Assembly (NCBI GenBank): GCA_013215465.1
Contig: JABSOW010000010.1
Coordinates: 1 to 64,000, forward strand
Direction: 5' to 3'
Source: Colwellia sp.
GTDB lineage: Bacteria > Pseudomonadota > Gammaproteobacteria > Enterobacterales > Alteromonadaceae
DNA length: 64,000 nt
Below the pieces are notes generated by a model. That model saw only the letters and a program-made list of their open reading frames with translations. It was not told the DNA's origin and did not search any database. Made by a program: the position numbers and the translations under genes. Below are positions 1-8,105 of this stretch, one piece after another. Position 1 is the first letter of the stretch. Each line of letters opens with the position of its first letter.

Positions 1-1
1 T

Positions 2-529
2 ATTAAATCGGGTGCATCGAACCAGCAGGCGGAAAGTGGCAAGGACCCTTGGCTGCTTGTCACATCGCTGGCGGTCAACAGTAAACTAGCGAAACGAGTG
101 GTAAAAATATATAAAAAAAGGATGGAAATTGAAGAAGGATATCGTGACATGAAAAGCGAGCATTATGGATTGGGCTTCAACGCCAGTATGAGCTACAAAG
201 TTACTAGGATAGCCATACTAATGTTGATTGCTGCATTAGCAGCAATACTGTTACTCATCATTGGAACTGCTGCGGAACAAGCAGGGTTAGCTCGTCACTA
301 CCAGGCAAATACAGTTAAAAATAGACGGGTACTTTCTCTTCACTTCCTGGGCAGAAGAGTGGTAAAGAACCCCCGCTTTAATTTAACCCTTGAACATATT
401 CAAAAAGCAATCCTACACATGCAAAAAATTATCTTAACGGCAGATAGGAGTATGTGGAAAAGTAGAGAAAATGGCATAGACCAAATAAAACCATCTCTTC
501 AAAAAATTGAAAATTGCATGTGCCTATAA
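2..529 (+). CDS. IS4-family transposase, C-terminal part (cut by window start)
   Basis: The reading frame is open from the first bases of the window to a TAA, so the N-terminal part lies outside. Around 107-147 the protein shows the IS4 signature Y-x2-R-x3-E-x6-K (Tyr-Lys-Lys-Arg, then Glu, then Lys), which carries the third acidic residue of the DDE catalytic triad. The sequence YGLGF that follows and the hydrophobic helix after it are also usual at this point in IS4 transposases. The enzyme would cut and join the ends of its own insertion sequence. I could not identify a terminal inverted repeat after the stop, so whether this copy is still a complete element depends on sequence to the left. 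Confidence 0.85.
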   Translation: MKSGASNQQAESGKDPWLLVTSLAVNSKLAKRVVKIYKKRMEIEEGYRDMKSEHYGLGFNASMSYKVTRIAILMLIAALAAILLLIIGTAAEQAGLARHYQANTVKNRRVLSLHFLGRRVVKNPRFNLTLEHIQKAILHMQKIILTADRSMWKSRENGIDQIKPSLQKIENCMCL

Positions 530-547
530 ATTCGTGGGGATCTCTCA

Positions 548-750
548 GGGTCAGAGTAAAATTAAAAGAACTTACATGGAAACTCATCATCAATTATATT
601 TATCATTAGGCACATCAAATTAAACGCGACAGCTCGCTTATAGAGAATTATTTAAAAATAATGTTCAAATAAAAATGCTTGATGACATTAGTCTGGCAGC
701 TAATAATGGATTAGCCTTAGGCTCATAACGTTTAATTCTGCTCTGACCCC
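548..750. repeat. Inverted repeat pair enclosing a transposase remnant
   Basis: The 19-20 bases at 548-567 (GGGTCAGAG followed by an A-rich tail) reappear inverted at 731-750, with about 17 of 19 positions matching. The pair encloses the remnant of a REP-associated tyrosine transposase. Similar GGGTCAGAG-type borders around such genes are familiar to me from marine gammaproteobacteria; that comparison is from memory, whereas the inverted repeat itself is visible. Confidence 0.6.
579..728 (+). pseudogene. Remnant of REP-associated tyrosine transposase (Y1_Tnp/IS200-like), C-terminal end
   Basis: One frame reads HHQLYLSLG, an in-frame stop (TAA), then RQLAYRELF and LDDISLAANNGLALG before a final stop. 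The pattern YLxLG, R-x-x-AYRELF and a closing GLALG is the usual C-terminal end of RAYT/Y1 transposases, which mobilise short palindromic repeats. The N-terminal catalytic half with the HUH motif and tyrosine is missing, and an internal stop interrupts the rest, so it cannot be functional. Confidence 0.65.
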
Positions 751-894
751 TTTTATTTTACTTTTATTTTTTTATTTTATTTATAGATGTAAACTCTATT
801 GAGTTTAATGGCATTGCCTGAAATAAAGTCGAGTGTTCGGTCAGTCGTTGCCAACAAAATATCGCTACCCACCTTATGAAAAATAAGCCGTTAT

Positions 895-963
895 GGTATT
901 ATTTGGCTAAAATAATACCTGACTCGCTATTTGCATTCCCCCCTGAGCTATTATTGGGGGAAT
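895..963. other. Two adjacent hairpins upstream of the SNF2 gene
   Basis: The first hairpin has a perfect 10-bp stem (GGTATTATTT at 895-904, complement at 910-919) with a 5-base loop. The second pairs ATTCCCCC (935-942) with GGGGGAAT (956-963) over a 13-base loop. Neither is followed by a clear T-tract on the plus strand, so they are not textbook terminators. They lie in the roughly 330-bp gap between the transposase debris and the helicase gene and could be part of its leader or a remnant palindromic element. Confidence 0.4.
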
Positions 964-1059
964 TGATATTTATCATGCTATTGAAATTAGATAACACGCT
1001 AAGCTATCTAAACGACTCAACTGCTGCAACCGACTTGAATGCTTAACAATTAAGAACTT

Positions 1060-4000
1060 ATGGCCAAAAATACTTTTACCCCTGAATTACTTGAACGACA
1101 CTTTACTAAAAATGAGTGGAAAAAAGGCGCTAGAATTTATCAGGCAGATGGTATTAAAACCTGTGCCCCTGATGGTGAAATAATTCGCGGAGTCGTTTTT
1201 AGTGAGCGCTCTAAGCAGTCGAGTTACTTAACGCGTTTAGTGTTAAATATTAAAAATGATGGTATTGCCAGTTATTGTGATTGTTATGTTGGCCGTGACT
1301 GTAAACATGGTGCCGCCTTGGCCCAATGTTTTATTCATGAACATTTTGATAGAAACAGTATTGCCACTCCTGAAAGAGTTATTGATAGATGGCTTAGCCA
1401 CTTTCAAGCTCAGCCCAGTAGATACCAAGCTAATCCTCAGAAAAAATCGTTATTGTACTTTTTAACAGCCAACAATTTTAACGAAGATGATTATTTTACT
1501 TTGGCGATAAAATCAACACGAGCCAAAAAAAGTGGCGGCTGGAGCAGCTCCCTTGGCAGTGAATATGCGGCGAATACGTTAATTAATAGTGCCTATGCGA
1601 CTAACGAGGATGTGGCGATAATTACCGAGCTTATGCGTACTAACCAATTTGGCGATGACATTAAGTATTTTGATTTATTTGCACAGATTATAAAAACAAA
1701 TCGCTGTTTTTGGCATACACACTTTAACTTAGACCAAGCCATTACCTTAAGTGAGCCCATAGAAGCCCAGTGGCAGTGGATAGCACTGGGTAACAGTTTA
1801 CATACCTTACAGCTGGTTTTTAATGAGCCCTCAAGCAGTATTCAAATTATTAAAGCTCAACCGCTTTGTTTTTATGATGAAGAAAAAAATTGCTTCGGAA
1901 AAATTAATACCAATACTCAATGTGATTTTGAAGCTGACTTACTCAACGCCCCCATTTTTGAAGAAGATAAATTACCCTGGGTATTGAATAAGCTGTCGAT
2001 GTCGTTAGGTGATGCGGTGCAACGCTTGCCTAAACCCAAAACACAGTTCTCACAAGACTTAAGCAAGCCCGAAGTGTATTTGCACTTTTCTACACCCCTA
2101 GAAAAAAGTCCACAAACGGGTAATGTAAAGGTTAATTTTTCCTATCAAGGCAATTTAGTTAATCCGCATAATGAGAGTGTTACGGTTATACCAGCAAGGT
2201 TAACTGATAGTGAAAATGAGAACTCAAGCGAGAGTTCAAGTGAGGCTTCAATTGAGGTAAAGATTTATCGCGATTTAGCCTTTGAACAAGCGGTTATTGA
2301 TAAATTGACCCGATTAAAATTTAGCCCTGTGCCTATCCCTAAGCGTTACACTTTTATTAATGCCGAGTATTTGAATAAAGACGCTTTACTTACCGATAAA
2401 ACCCCTAAATTTTTAATGATGTTGCAAGGCCGCTATGCTTGGCATCAGTTTTTAGATCAAGAAGTCCCCTTACTTAAAGATTTAGGCTGGCATATTAGCT
2501 TTGCCGATGCTTTTTATTATAAATCACTGGCCACCGACAGCATATTTGATGCAGAAGTGATTGAAACCGATGATCATGATTTTTTCTCGTTAGGGCTAAA
2601 CTTAACCATTGATGGTAAAAAAATGCCCGCGTTTCCTATTTTACTCGGTGCTATTGAACAATTACCTCGATCGGTACTGCTTGATCGCGACAAGGTTGAC
2701 CATGAACAAGTTGCTCACGAAAAAGAGGCTGATGACGGCTTAGTTAACGAAAAAGAACCGCTTATTGCCCCCGACACCCCTATTTATGTTGACTTAGACA
2801 ATGGTGAATTTGTTGCCTTGCGTTATCAAAGCGTACAGCCTATTTTAAAGCAGTTTATTGAACTCTTTATGCCTAACGCGTTAAATAAAGATGGCACTAT
2901 GGAGCTATCGCGTTATCAAGGACATCAAACGTTATCGATGTTAGATGACCAAGGAATGATAGCAACAGGCACAAGTAAGTTAAGAGCCTTGGCTGATAAA
3001 CTGAAAGATTTTCAACAAGTAACCACGGTTGCACTGCCGACAGGTTTAAACGCGACCTTAAGAGCCTATCAGCATCAAGGCCTCAACTGGTTACAGTTTT
3101 TGCGGGAGTATCAATTAAATGGTATTTTGGCTGATGACATGGGCTTGGGTAAAACCATTCAAACCTTGGCGCACTTATTAATTGAAAAACAGCAAGGCCG
3201 TTTGACTAAGCCGGTATTAATTGTTGCGCCCACCAGTGTTATTTTTAACTGGGCTAATGAAATTGAAAAATTTACCCCTGAACTTTCTTATCAAGTATTA
3301 CACGGTAGTAAACGTCATCAGCACTTCGGTTGCCTTGAAAAAGGTGAGAAAGATAACGGTAATGAAAGTAGCGAAAATCAGGTTGATTTAATTATTACCA
3401 GTTATGCCTTGATCACTAAAGATTTAACGCTTTATAGTCAGAAAAAGTTTTATTACCTTATTCTTGATGAAGCGCACTATATAAAAAATCCAAAAACTAA
3501 ATTATACCAAGCGTTTATGTCACTTAAAGCGCAGCATAAACTGTGCCTAACGGGTACGCCGATGGAGAATCATTTAGGCGAATTTTGGGCGCAATTTAAT
3601 TTTTTACTGCCCGGATTTTTAGGCGGACAAAGGCAATTTACCAAACTGTTTAGAACACCGATAGAAAAACATGGCGAGCAAGAGCGCAAGCAGTTATTAA
3701 ATCAGCGTATTAAGCCGTTTATATTACGTAGAACCAAAGATAAAATAGCCACTGAATTACCGCCTAAAACGATAATAATTCAAACCTTGCGTATTGAAGG
3801 TCAACAAGCTGAGCTGTATGAGTCAGTACGTTTAGCCATGGATAGTCGCTTAAAGGATATCATTGCTGAAAAAGGTTTAAAACGTAGTCAGATTGAAGTT
3901 TTAGATGCGTTATTAAAGTTGCGGCAGGTATGTAATCACCCTAAGTTATTATCACTTGAAGGCGCTAAAAAAATAAACAAATCCGCTAAGCTTGATTATT

Positions 4001-4497
4001 TAATGGAAACGCTGCCTGAGCAAATTGATGAAGGCCGTAGAATATTAATTTTTTCACAGTTTACCAGTATGCTTGCTTTAATAGAGATTGAGCTGGTGGC
4101 CGCGGGTATTGATTTTGTTAAGTTAACCGGCGCAACCACTAAACGACAAGAGGTAGTTGATAAATTTCAACGCGGTGACGTGCCTGTATTTTTAATTAGC
4201 TTGCGCGCAGGTGGTGTCGGTTTAAACCTAACAGCAGCCGACACGGTTATTCATTTTGACCCTTGGTGGAACCCTGCGGTAGAAAACCAAGCCACAGACA
4301 GAGCTTATCGAATTGGCCAAGACAAACCGGTTTTTGTTTACAAATATATTATTGAAAATTCAATCGAAGAGAAAATTCTGAAAATACAACAAAACAAAGC
4401 CGAGTTAGCCAAGGCGTTGTTATCAGAAGAAGTGAGTGATAAAAAACTGAGCTTAACCGATGATATTTTAGGATCGTTGTTGGCACCGCTAAGTTAG
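1060..4497 (+). CDS. SNF2-family DEAD/DEAH-box helicase with SWIM zinc finger
   Basis: This is a large (1145 aa) SNF2-family, double-stranded-DNA-translocating ATPase of the bacterial HepA-like group. Near residues 70-90 the pattern C-x-C-x(n)-C-x-H (CDCYVGRDCKH) is a SWIM zinc finger, typical at the N terminus of these proteins. A variable middle follows. The SNF2 ATPase begins near residue 680, with Walker A in DDMGLGKTIQT (about 690-700), DEAH near 803, LTGTPMEN (motif III), and the C-terminal helicase lobe ending in ATDRAYRIGQ (motif VI). The RIGQ ending is diagnostic of SNF2 rather than DEAD-box RNA helicases. The ATG start has only a weak ribosome-binding site. No methylase or other phage-defence partner lies next to it, so a role in chromosome or transcription maintenance is as likely as defence. 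Confidence 0.9.
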   Translation: MAKNTFTPELLERHFTKNEWKKGARIYQADGIKTCAPDGEIIRGVVFSERSKQSSYLTRLVLNIKNDGIASYCDCYVGRDCKHGAALAQCFIHEHFDRNSIATPERVIDRWLSHFQAQPSRYQANPQKKSLLYFLTANNFNEDDYFTLAIKSTRAKKSGGWSSSLGSEYAANTLINSAYATNEDVAIITELMRTNQFGDDIKYFDLFAQIIKTNRCFWHTHFNLDQAITLSEPIEAQWQWIALGNSLHTLQLVFNEPSSSIQIIKAQPLCFYDEEKNCFGKINTNTQCDFEADLLNAPIFEEDKLPWVLNKLSMSLGDAVQRLPKPKTQFSQDLSKPEVYLHFSTPLEKSPQTGNVKVNFSYQGNLVNPHNESVTVIPARLTDSENENSSESSSEASIEVKIYRDLAFEQAVIDKLTRLKFSPVPIPKRYTFINAEYLNKDALLTDKTPKFLMMLQGRYAWHQFLDQEVPLLKDLGWHISFADAFYYKSLATDSIFDAEVIETDDHDFFSLGLNLTIDGKKMPAFPILLGAIEQLPRSVLLDRDKVDHEQVAHEKEADDGLVNEKEPLIAPDTPIYVDLDNGEFVALRYQSVQPILKQFIELFMPNALNKDGTMELSRYQGHQTLSMLDDQGMIATGTSKLRALADKLKDFQQVTTVALPTGLNATLRAYQHQGLNWLQFLREYQLNGILADDMGLGKTIQTLAHLLIEKQQGRLTKPVLIVAPTSVIFNWANEIEKFTPELSYQVLHGSKRHQHFGCLEKGEKDNGNESSENQVDLIITSYALITKDLTLYSQKKFYYLILDEAHYIKNPKTKLYQAFMSLKAQHKLCLTGTPMENHLGEFWAQFNFLLPGFLGGQRQFTKLFRTPIEKHGEQERKQLLNQRIKPFILRRTKDKIATELPPKTIIIQTLRIEGQQAELYESVRLAMDSRLKDIIAEKGLKRSQIEVLDALLKLRQVCNHPKLLSLEGAKKINKSAKLDYLMETLPEQIDEGRRILIFSQFTSMLALIEIELVAAGIDFVKLTGATTKRQEVVDKFQRGDVPVFLISLRAGGVGLNLTAADTVIHFDPWWNPAVENQATDRAYRIGQDKPVFVYKYIIENSIEEKILKIQQNKAELAKALLSEEVSDKKLSLTDDILGSLLAPLS

Positions 4498-4562
4498 TAT
4501 AAAAAACAAGTATTTTAGACCTTGGATTCAGGACAATATGCTCCCGCTTACCTCGCAGCATT

Positions 4563-4794
4563 GATTTTAGTGTAAGTTACCAGTTCTAGACTTATTAATT
4601 AAACAATGCGTTCTCACTAATCAGTGAGTTCGCGTTGTTTAATGGGTGCTAAATTATTCCCAGTTACAATAATAAATCATATAAAAACACTCGATGAATT
4701 TATATTTTCTAACTGAGTACTTAAATAGTCGAGCTGCTTCTTAATTCTTAAATAATTCGCTTTAATAGTCTGTATTTCTTTAGTTATCTGATCT
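4563..4794. repeat. Degenerate direct repeat, copy A, with palindromic core
   Basis: Bases 4563-4640 match 5753-5831 closely, and 4738-4794 match 5830-5885. Copy A therefore carries about 97 extra bases (4641-4737) that copy B lacks. The first block contains an imperfect palindrome: a 17-base arm at 4602-4618 pairs with 4623-4639 (14 of 17 positions, loop AATC). The two copies bracket the lipoprotein gene at 5044-5697. Confidence 0.7.
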
Positions 4795-4886
4795 GCTGTT
4801 ACCTATCCTGCTTTACCCTTAAGTTTTTTCCAACCTTTCTCATTGTACTTTTTGTACAGGTGTAATTTCTTCGGTGGATATTGTCG
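4677..4886 (-). pseudogene. Unidentified decayed reading frame, minus strand
   Basis: Reading the minus strand from about 4886 gives a lysine-rich peptide (YPPKKLHLYKKYNEKGWKK), an in-frame TAG, and then a coiled-coil-like stretch (IQTIKANYLRIKKQLDYL) to a TGA at 4677. A matching fragment with a one-base deletion is present in copy B (minus strand of about 5830-5885). The in-frame stop and the second, frameshifted copy suggest a dead gene end duplicated along with the repeat. I do not recognise the family. Confidence 0.35.
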
Positions 4887-5043
4887 TTAAGAGCATTTGA
4901 GCAGTCCTTATTTTACAGATTCTTACAATTAACTCTCACTTTATGAACAGATCTTTAGCGTTGAAAAAGTAATAATTTTGTTCGTTAAAAACAATAAATT
5001 CAAAATTAAACGAACCGTTCTTACTACTCTATGGAGGGATAAC

Positions 5044-5697
5044 ATGAAATATCTAAAAAATATAATCGCGAGTATCATTCTTACCGCTACGGCACTATTT
5101 GCTATAACTGGTTGTAATGATGATGCTCTAACAAATAATAGTGCAACAATTAGCTATATTAATGCTTTGGATAAGCAGGCTACTTTCTATGTAAAGGAGA
5201 GTTCTGATTCAAGCAGTGTTTACCATAATAAACATAAAGTAACGACATTAATTCAAGGTGACTATAGTGATGAACTAAGACATAAATGGTTTAGTATACA
5301 AGAAAGTCGCTTTGCAGTGGAAGATACCAACTCACGCGATGAACAAATGAGTATCGAATATCGGCTTAAAGATGATCGCGATTATTGGTCAGTTGCTTGG
5401 TTAAATAACAACGAATATAACTTGTCATTATTCAAAAGGGTATCTTCTGATCGTGATGGTTTATATCGTGTTAGAATCTTTGCTAATGATAAATTAGATG
5501 TGTATTTAGGAGAAAACACGACAAAACTTCTAACCACTGAGACTGGTCAAGTAAGTGATTTTATTAGTCTTGATAAATGCACTGACTTGGTTATTGAAGG
5601 TAATGAAATTGATTTGTGCTCAGGCGATTTTGGCCATTCTTATTTACTTGTAGTTAATGCTAACGGCTTAATAGCTATGGCGGAGGAACACAAGTAA
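5044..5697 (+). CDS. Putative outer-membrane lipoprotein of unknown function
   Basis: The start is the ATG at 5044, preceded by a strong GGAGG (5033-5037 region). A longer frame from a TTG upstream would spoil the signal peptide. The 217-aa product begins with a positively charged, hydrophobic leader ending in the lipobox Ile-Thr-Gly-Cys (Cys24), so it should be lipidated; Asn after the cysteine predicts outer-membrane sorting. The mature part is polar, with two late cysteines (CTDLVIEGNEIDLC) and a beta-rich look. I recognise no domain. It sits alone between two copies of a direct repeat, which hints that gene and repeat may have moved or been duplicated as a unit. Confidence 0.75.
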   Translation: MKYLKNIIASIILTATALFAITGCNDDALTNNSATISYINALDKQATFYVKESSDSSSVYHNKHKVTTLIQGDYSDELRHKWFSIQESRFAVEDTNSRDEQMSIEYRLKDDRDYWSVAWLNNNEYNLSLFKRVSSDRDGLYRVRIFANDKLDVYLGENTTKLLTTETGQVSDFISLDKCTDLVIEGNEIDLCSGDFGHSYLLVVNANGLIAMAEEHK

Positions 5698-5752
5698 CAG
5701 AGCATAACGATTTGGTTTGACAATGGCCTGTTATATTCTAGGCCGTACAATA

Positions 5753-5885
5753 GATTTTAGCGTTAGTTACCAGTTCTAAATCTTATTAATTATACAATGC
5801 GTTCTCATTAAGCAGTGAGTTCGCGTTGTTTCTTGATTCTTAAAGCATTCGGTTTAATAGTCTGTATTTTTTAGTTATCTGGCTC
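5753..5885. repeat. Degenerate direct repeat, copy B
   Basis: This is the second copy of the repeat at 4563-4794, lacking its central 97 bases. Its palindrome pairs 5794-5809 with 5814-5829 around the loop AAGC. Just upstream a small hairpin (GGCCT 5725-5729 with AGGCC 5740-5744) could help end transcription of the lipoprotein gene. Confidence 0.7.
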
Positions 5886-6009
5886 AGAGGAACAAGGTGT
5901 CAGTGATATGCTTTTTGACGAGTACAATTTTCAAGGTAAAGCACCTTTTGTGTGGCCCAAAAAAGCCTCGTCAGATAAAAAGGAAAACAGTGGAAAACCA
6001 CTATTCCCC

Positions 6010-6075
6010 CTCGGTTTTTCTGCATCTGAAACTATAACTTCATCGGCTTTAAAGACTTCAAGCATGGTTGGGGTT
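6010..6075 (-). pseudogene. Fragment of a DEAD-box RNA helicase C-terminus
   Basis: On the minus strand this stretch reads LEVFKADEVIVSDAEKP, closely matching VEGFEADEVIISDADKP near the C-terminus of the complete DEAD-box helicase encoded at 15794-17131 in this window. The DNA is also similar (roughly 40 of 48 bases around ATAACTTCATCGGCTT). Nothing of the helicase core accompanies it, and the frame runs on into unrelated sequence. It is best read as a relic of a paralogous helicase 3' end, just downstream of the HipT gene. Confidence 0.5.
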
Positions 6076-6099
6076 ATGTGGATGACGAGGGGGCAATAT

Positions 6100-6123
6100 G
6101 GGGATTACAAGGTTGGGATCCCC
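6100..6123 (-). terminator. Possible weak terminator of the hip operon
   Basis: GGGGAT at 6100-6105 pairs with ATCCCC at 6118-6123 over a 12-base loop, immediately beyond the stop of the HipT gene at 6135. There is no good T-tract on the minus strand, so factor-independent termination is doubtful. Confidence 0.3.
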
Positions 6124-6134
6124 TGTTTTAAGCT

Positions 6135-7130
6135 CTACGCAATGATCTTTCTTTCAATTGCATCACACCTATTGGTAATACGGCTCATAATGGTACTCTG
6201 CATTTCTTCGCTTAAACTTGAAAGGTGCAATACTTGTAAGGATACTTTGCTAACATTTGCGACGAGCTCTAAAATGATTTTCTCGCCAATGCTAGGCTTT
6301 ACCCCAAGAGATTCGAGCAACAATATAAAGTCATGTTTTGTATAATAACCATAAGCCTCATAACTAGCGCTAAAGTCCCCTTCTGTTTCAGTTTGTAATA
6401 ACGATAATGACAGGTATTCTTGGTCGTAGTCTGGGTAAGGCGCTGTGCTCAATAGATCATACAAGGGAGCAAAGCCATCCATTAGATTAGATTTGCTCGT
6501 TGGCGCTCTTTTTAGTGCGAAATTTTTAAGGTGTAAATCATTATTGCCCACCAGATAGGAAAATAGTACATGCTTTACTGCGTAAACAGAGTGCGCAATT
6601 GCCCCACCACACGCGGTTACCATTTTCTTGATGGCGTTTTCATAAGAAAGTGCATCGTTACCTTTGTGCATAGGGTGAACATCACAAATGCTGGCACCAT
6701 CTTCGACAAAAATTTTTACCTTTTTATTATCGGTTAAGTCAAAACGCTTAGTAACATAGGCAAGTTCACCATCTTCAAAGGGAGCAACTGAGCATTTAGC
6801 GACATGAAAACCAACCCGTTCGGCAATTTTCATAATGGCATGTTCATTTTCAGACAATTGCGGCAATCCTTTGGGAGTAGGTTTTACAATATACTCACCT
6901 TGATTGCTCGGTACTAATATACCTTGCTCAAGTGTCATAAACATTTTTCGTTGCACACCCGATATAGAGGTGCCAACAGTATGGTCAATCACCATATCAG
7001 TAAAGCTTTCGGACGTACCTTTAATGCTTACCGGCTTAGTTGTACCGTACATAGATTTAAGGTGGGCTTTTGAATAGCTATTTTGAAGGTTTTTATCACT
7101 CGTCTCTTTTAAACTGCCCTTACATGCCAT
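6135..7130 (-). CDS. hipT: HipT-like serine/threonine kinase toxin
   Basis: This 331-aa protein has the HipA C-terminal kinase fold but lacks the N-terminal subdomain, which the preceding separate gene supplies. Seen directly: the glycine-rich loop segment TSISGVQRK with Ser55 and Ser57 forming the Ser-Ile-Ser pair characteristic of HipT; the catalytic loop GNNDLHLKNF (Asp198, Asn203); and the metal-binding aspartate in LYDLLS (about 226). In the described Escherichia coli O127:H6 HipBST system, HipT phosphorylates tryptophanyl-tRNA synthetase and is neutralised by HipS. I infer the same class here; the actual target is unknown. The start ATG has GAGGAAT in front, 34 bases after the hipS stop. 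The C-terminal end overlaps no other real gene. Confidence 0.85.
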   Translation of the reverse strand: MACKGSLKETSDKNLQNSYSKAHLKSMYGTTKPVSIKGTSESFTDMVIDHTVGTSISGVQRKMFMTLEQGILVPSNQGEYIVKPTPKGLPQLSENEHAIMKIAERVGFHVAKCSVAPFEDGELAYVTKRFDLTDNKKVKIFVEDGASICDVHPMHKGNDALSYENAIKKMVTACGGAIAHSVYAVKHVLFSYLVGNNDLHLKNFALKRAPTSKSNLMDGFAPLYDLLSTAPYPDYDQEYLSLSLLQTETEGDFSASYEAYGYYTKHDFILLLESLGVKPSIGEKIILELVANVSKVSLQVLHLSSLSEEMQSTIMSRITNRCDAIERKIIA

Positions 7131-7164
7131 GATTATTCCTCTGTTTTTCCTGCGACCAACCAGA

Positions 7165-7509
7165 TCACAAGCTTAATGGCTCGGGAGTAACTGAAATTGC
7201 ACCAATTAATTCTTTGCCGTTTGCTAAGAGCAAACCAAATGAATCTGCTTTATCAAGTCTGGCTCTTTTTGCTTGATGAGTGCGTAACCATCCTTCAGAT
7301 ATGAGGTTGGCAAAAAACGTTGGGAAGGAGTCAAACTCAAAGGGGTTTTCGGTCAGAGGGAAGCTATAACCTATTGGCGCACCATTAATAAGATAGCTAG
7401 TATCATAGATAAAACGGTAACGCTCCGCTTTAAGATCGGTAAATTCTTGCAACAATCCAGCAAGCGTTCCGTTACAGTAGATATGCCCTTGCCGATTTGG
7501 CTTAATCAT
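7165..7509 (-). CDS. hipS: HipS-like antitoxin (HipA N-terminal subdomain as separate protein)
   Basis: The 114-aa product matches the Couple_hipA / HipA N-terminal subdomain 1: GHIYCNGTLAGLL near the start, GAPIGYSFPLTE in the middle, and F-x-x-F-F-x-N-L-I-S-E-G-W-L after it. In two-gene HipBA systems this domain is the first hundred residues of the kinase toxin; here it is a free protein, as in HipBST, where HipS is the antitoxin. Its ATG overlaps the end of the hipB frame by 8 bases, implying translational coupling. Product class is clear from sequence and order; antitoxin activity is inferred. Confidence 0.85.
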   Translation of the reverse strand: MIKPNRQGHIYCNGTLAGLLQEFTDLKAERYRFIYDTSYLINGAPIGYSFPLTENPFEFDSFPTFFANLISEGWLRTHQAKRARLDKADSFGLLLANGKELIGAISVTPEPLSL

Positions 7510-7804
7510 TTTTACGACCTATAAGTAATTCAAATCCTACGATTTCACCAATGGATAACACCGTGGACATTGACGCTTTTTCAGGGTTTTTGAGTGTGTT
7601 GGTCAGCGTTGTTGATGAAATATCAGCAAGCAGGCAAAGATCTCTTTTTTGTAAGACGTTATCCGCACAAAAGCGCTCAACATAAGTCCCTAGTTCAGCA
7701 AGCTTAAATAAACTTTTCGATTTATTCATCTCTGTTGAAACATTTTTTAGCATGTTTTGAACTTTACTAAGCGTCTCAACAGCTACATCTATGTCGTTAC
7801 CCAT
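7502..7804 (-). CDS. hipB: HipB-like DNA-binding protein
   Basis: This small protein (about 100 aa) has a Cro/C1-type helix-turn-helix in its second half (KRDLCLLADISSTTLTNTL, then a recognition and scaffold helix). A GGAG at 7811-7814 is best spaced for the ATG at 7804; an ATG at 7807 is adjacent, and a frame from a TTG at 7816 would overlap the ribosome-binding site. It heads the three-gene hip operon and should repress it; in known HipBST modules HipB mainly augments repression rather than neutralising the toxin. The N-terminal half is helical and without a recognised domain. Confidence 0.8.
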   Translation of the reverse strand: MGNDIDVAVETLSKVQNMLKNVSTEMNKSKSLFKLAELGTYVERFCADNVLQKRDLCLLADISSTTLTNTLKNPEKASMSTVLSIGEIVGFELLIGRKND

Positions 7805-7833
7805 CATACACTCCAATAAAAATACCTTTGTAA

Positions 7834-7887
7834 CCCTATAAAATAGTATAATCTAAATATTCTTTGAAATACAAACTGTATTCATAA
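7834..7887 (-). promoter_or_regulatory. hip operon promoter with candidate HipB operator
   Basis: On the minus strand a -35-like TTGTAT and a -10-like TATACT are separated by 18 bases. The -35 lies inside the inverted repeat AATACA-AAC-TGTATT (7868-7882), so a protein bound there would block RNA polymerase. The palindrome and its position are visible; assignment to HipB is inference. Confidence 0.5.
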
Positions 7888-8105
7888 ATAAATGTGATTA
7901 ACCATCATCTTTAACAATAAATCTAATATAAATAACAAAAACAAATTAAAATCAAGTTAAACGTTGAATTAATATTAATAAACCATTTAAATCAAAGTAT
8001 TGTATCTTTTAGGTATTGGGTTCCCGATTAACCATCCATGGCTAGCTTTATTAAGTCTTAAATAACATGTGCTGTTATCGTTATCTATACCCGCGCCGGA
8101 TCGCA
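7888..8105. other. Very AT-rich non-coding stretch
   Basis: About 220 bases between the hip promoter and the convergent end of the next gene hold no gene I can support. Much of 7890-8010 is almost pure A and T. I see no repeats or RNA genes in it. Confidence 0.5.

Noticed and set aside
1060-4497. Phage-defence helicase island (DISARM-like)
   Set aside because: An SNF2 helicase alone is not enough; no methylase, PLD nuclease or other defence genes are adjacent.
4563-5885. Integron gene cassettes around the lipoprotein gene
   Set aside because: The palindromic repeats lack the attC core GTTRRRY and its inverted partner, and no integrase gene is present.
5908-6345. Plus-strand open frame of 145 codons
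   Set aside because: It overlaps the 3' end of the hipT gene and the antisense of the helicase fragment; it has no family features and composition fits an antisense shadow.
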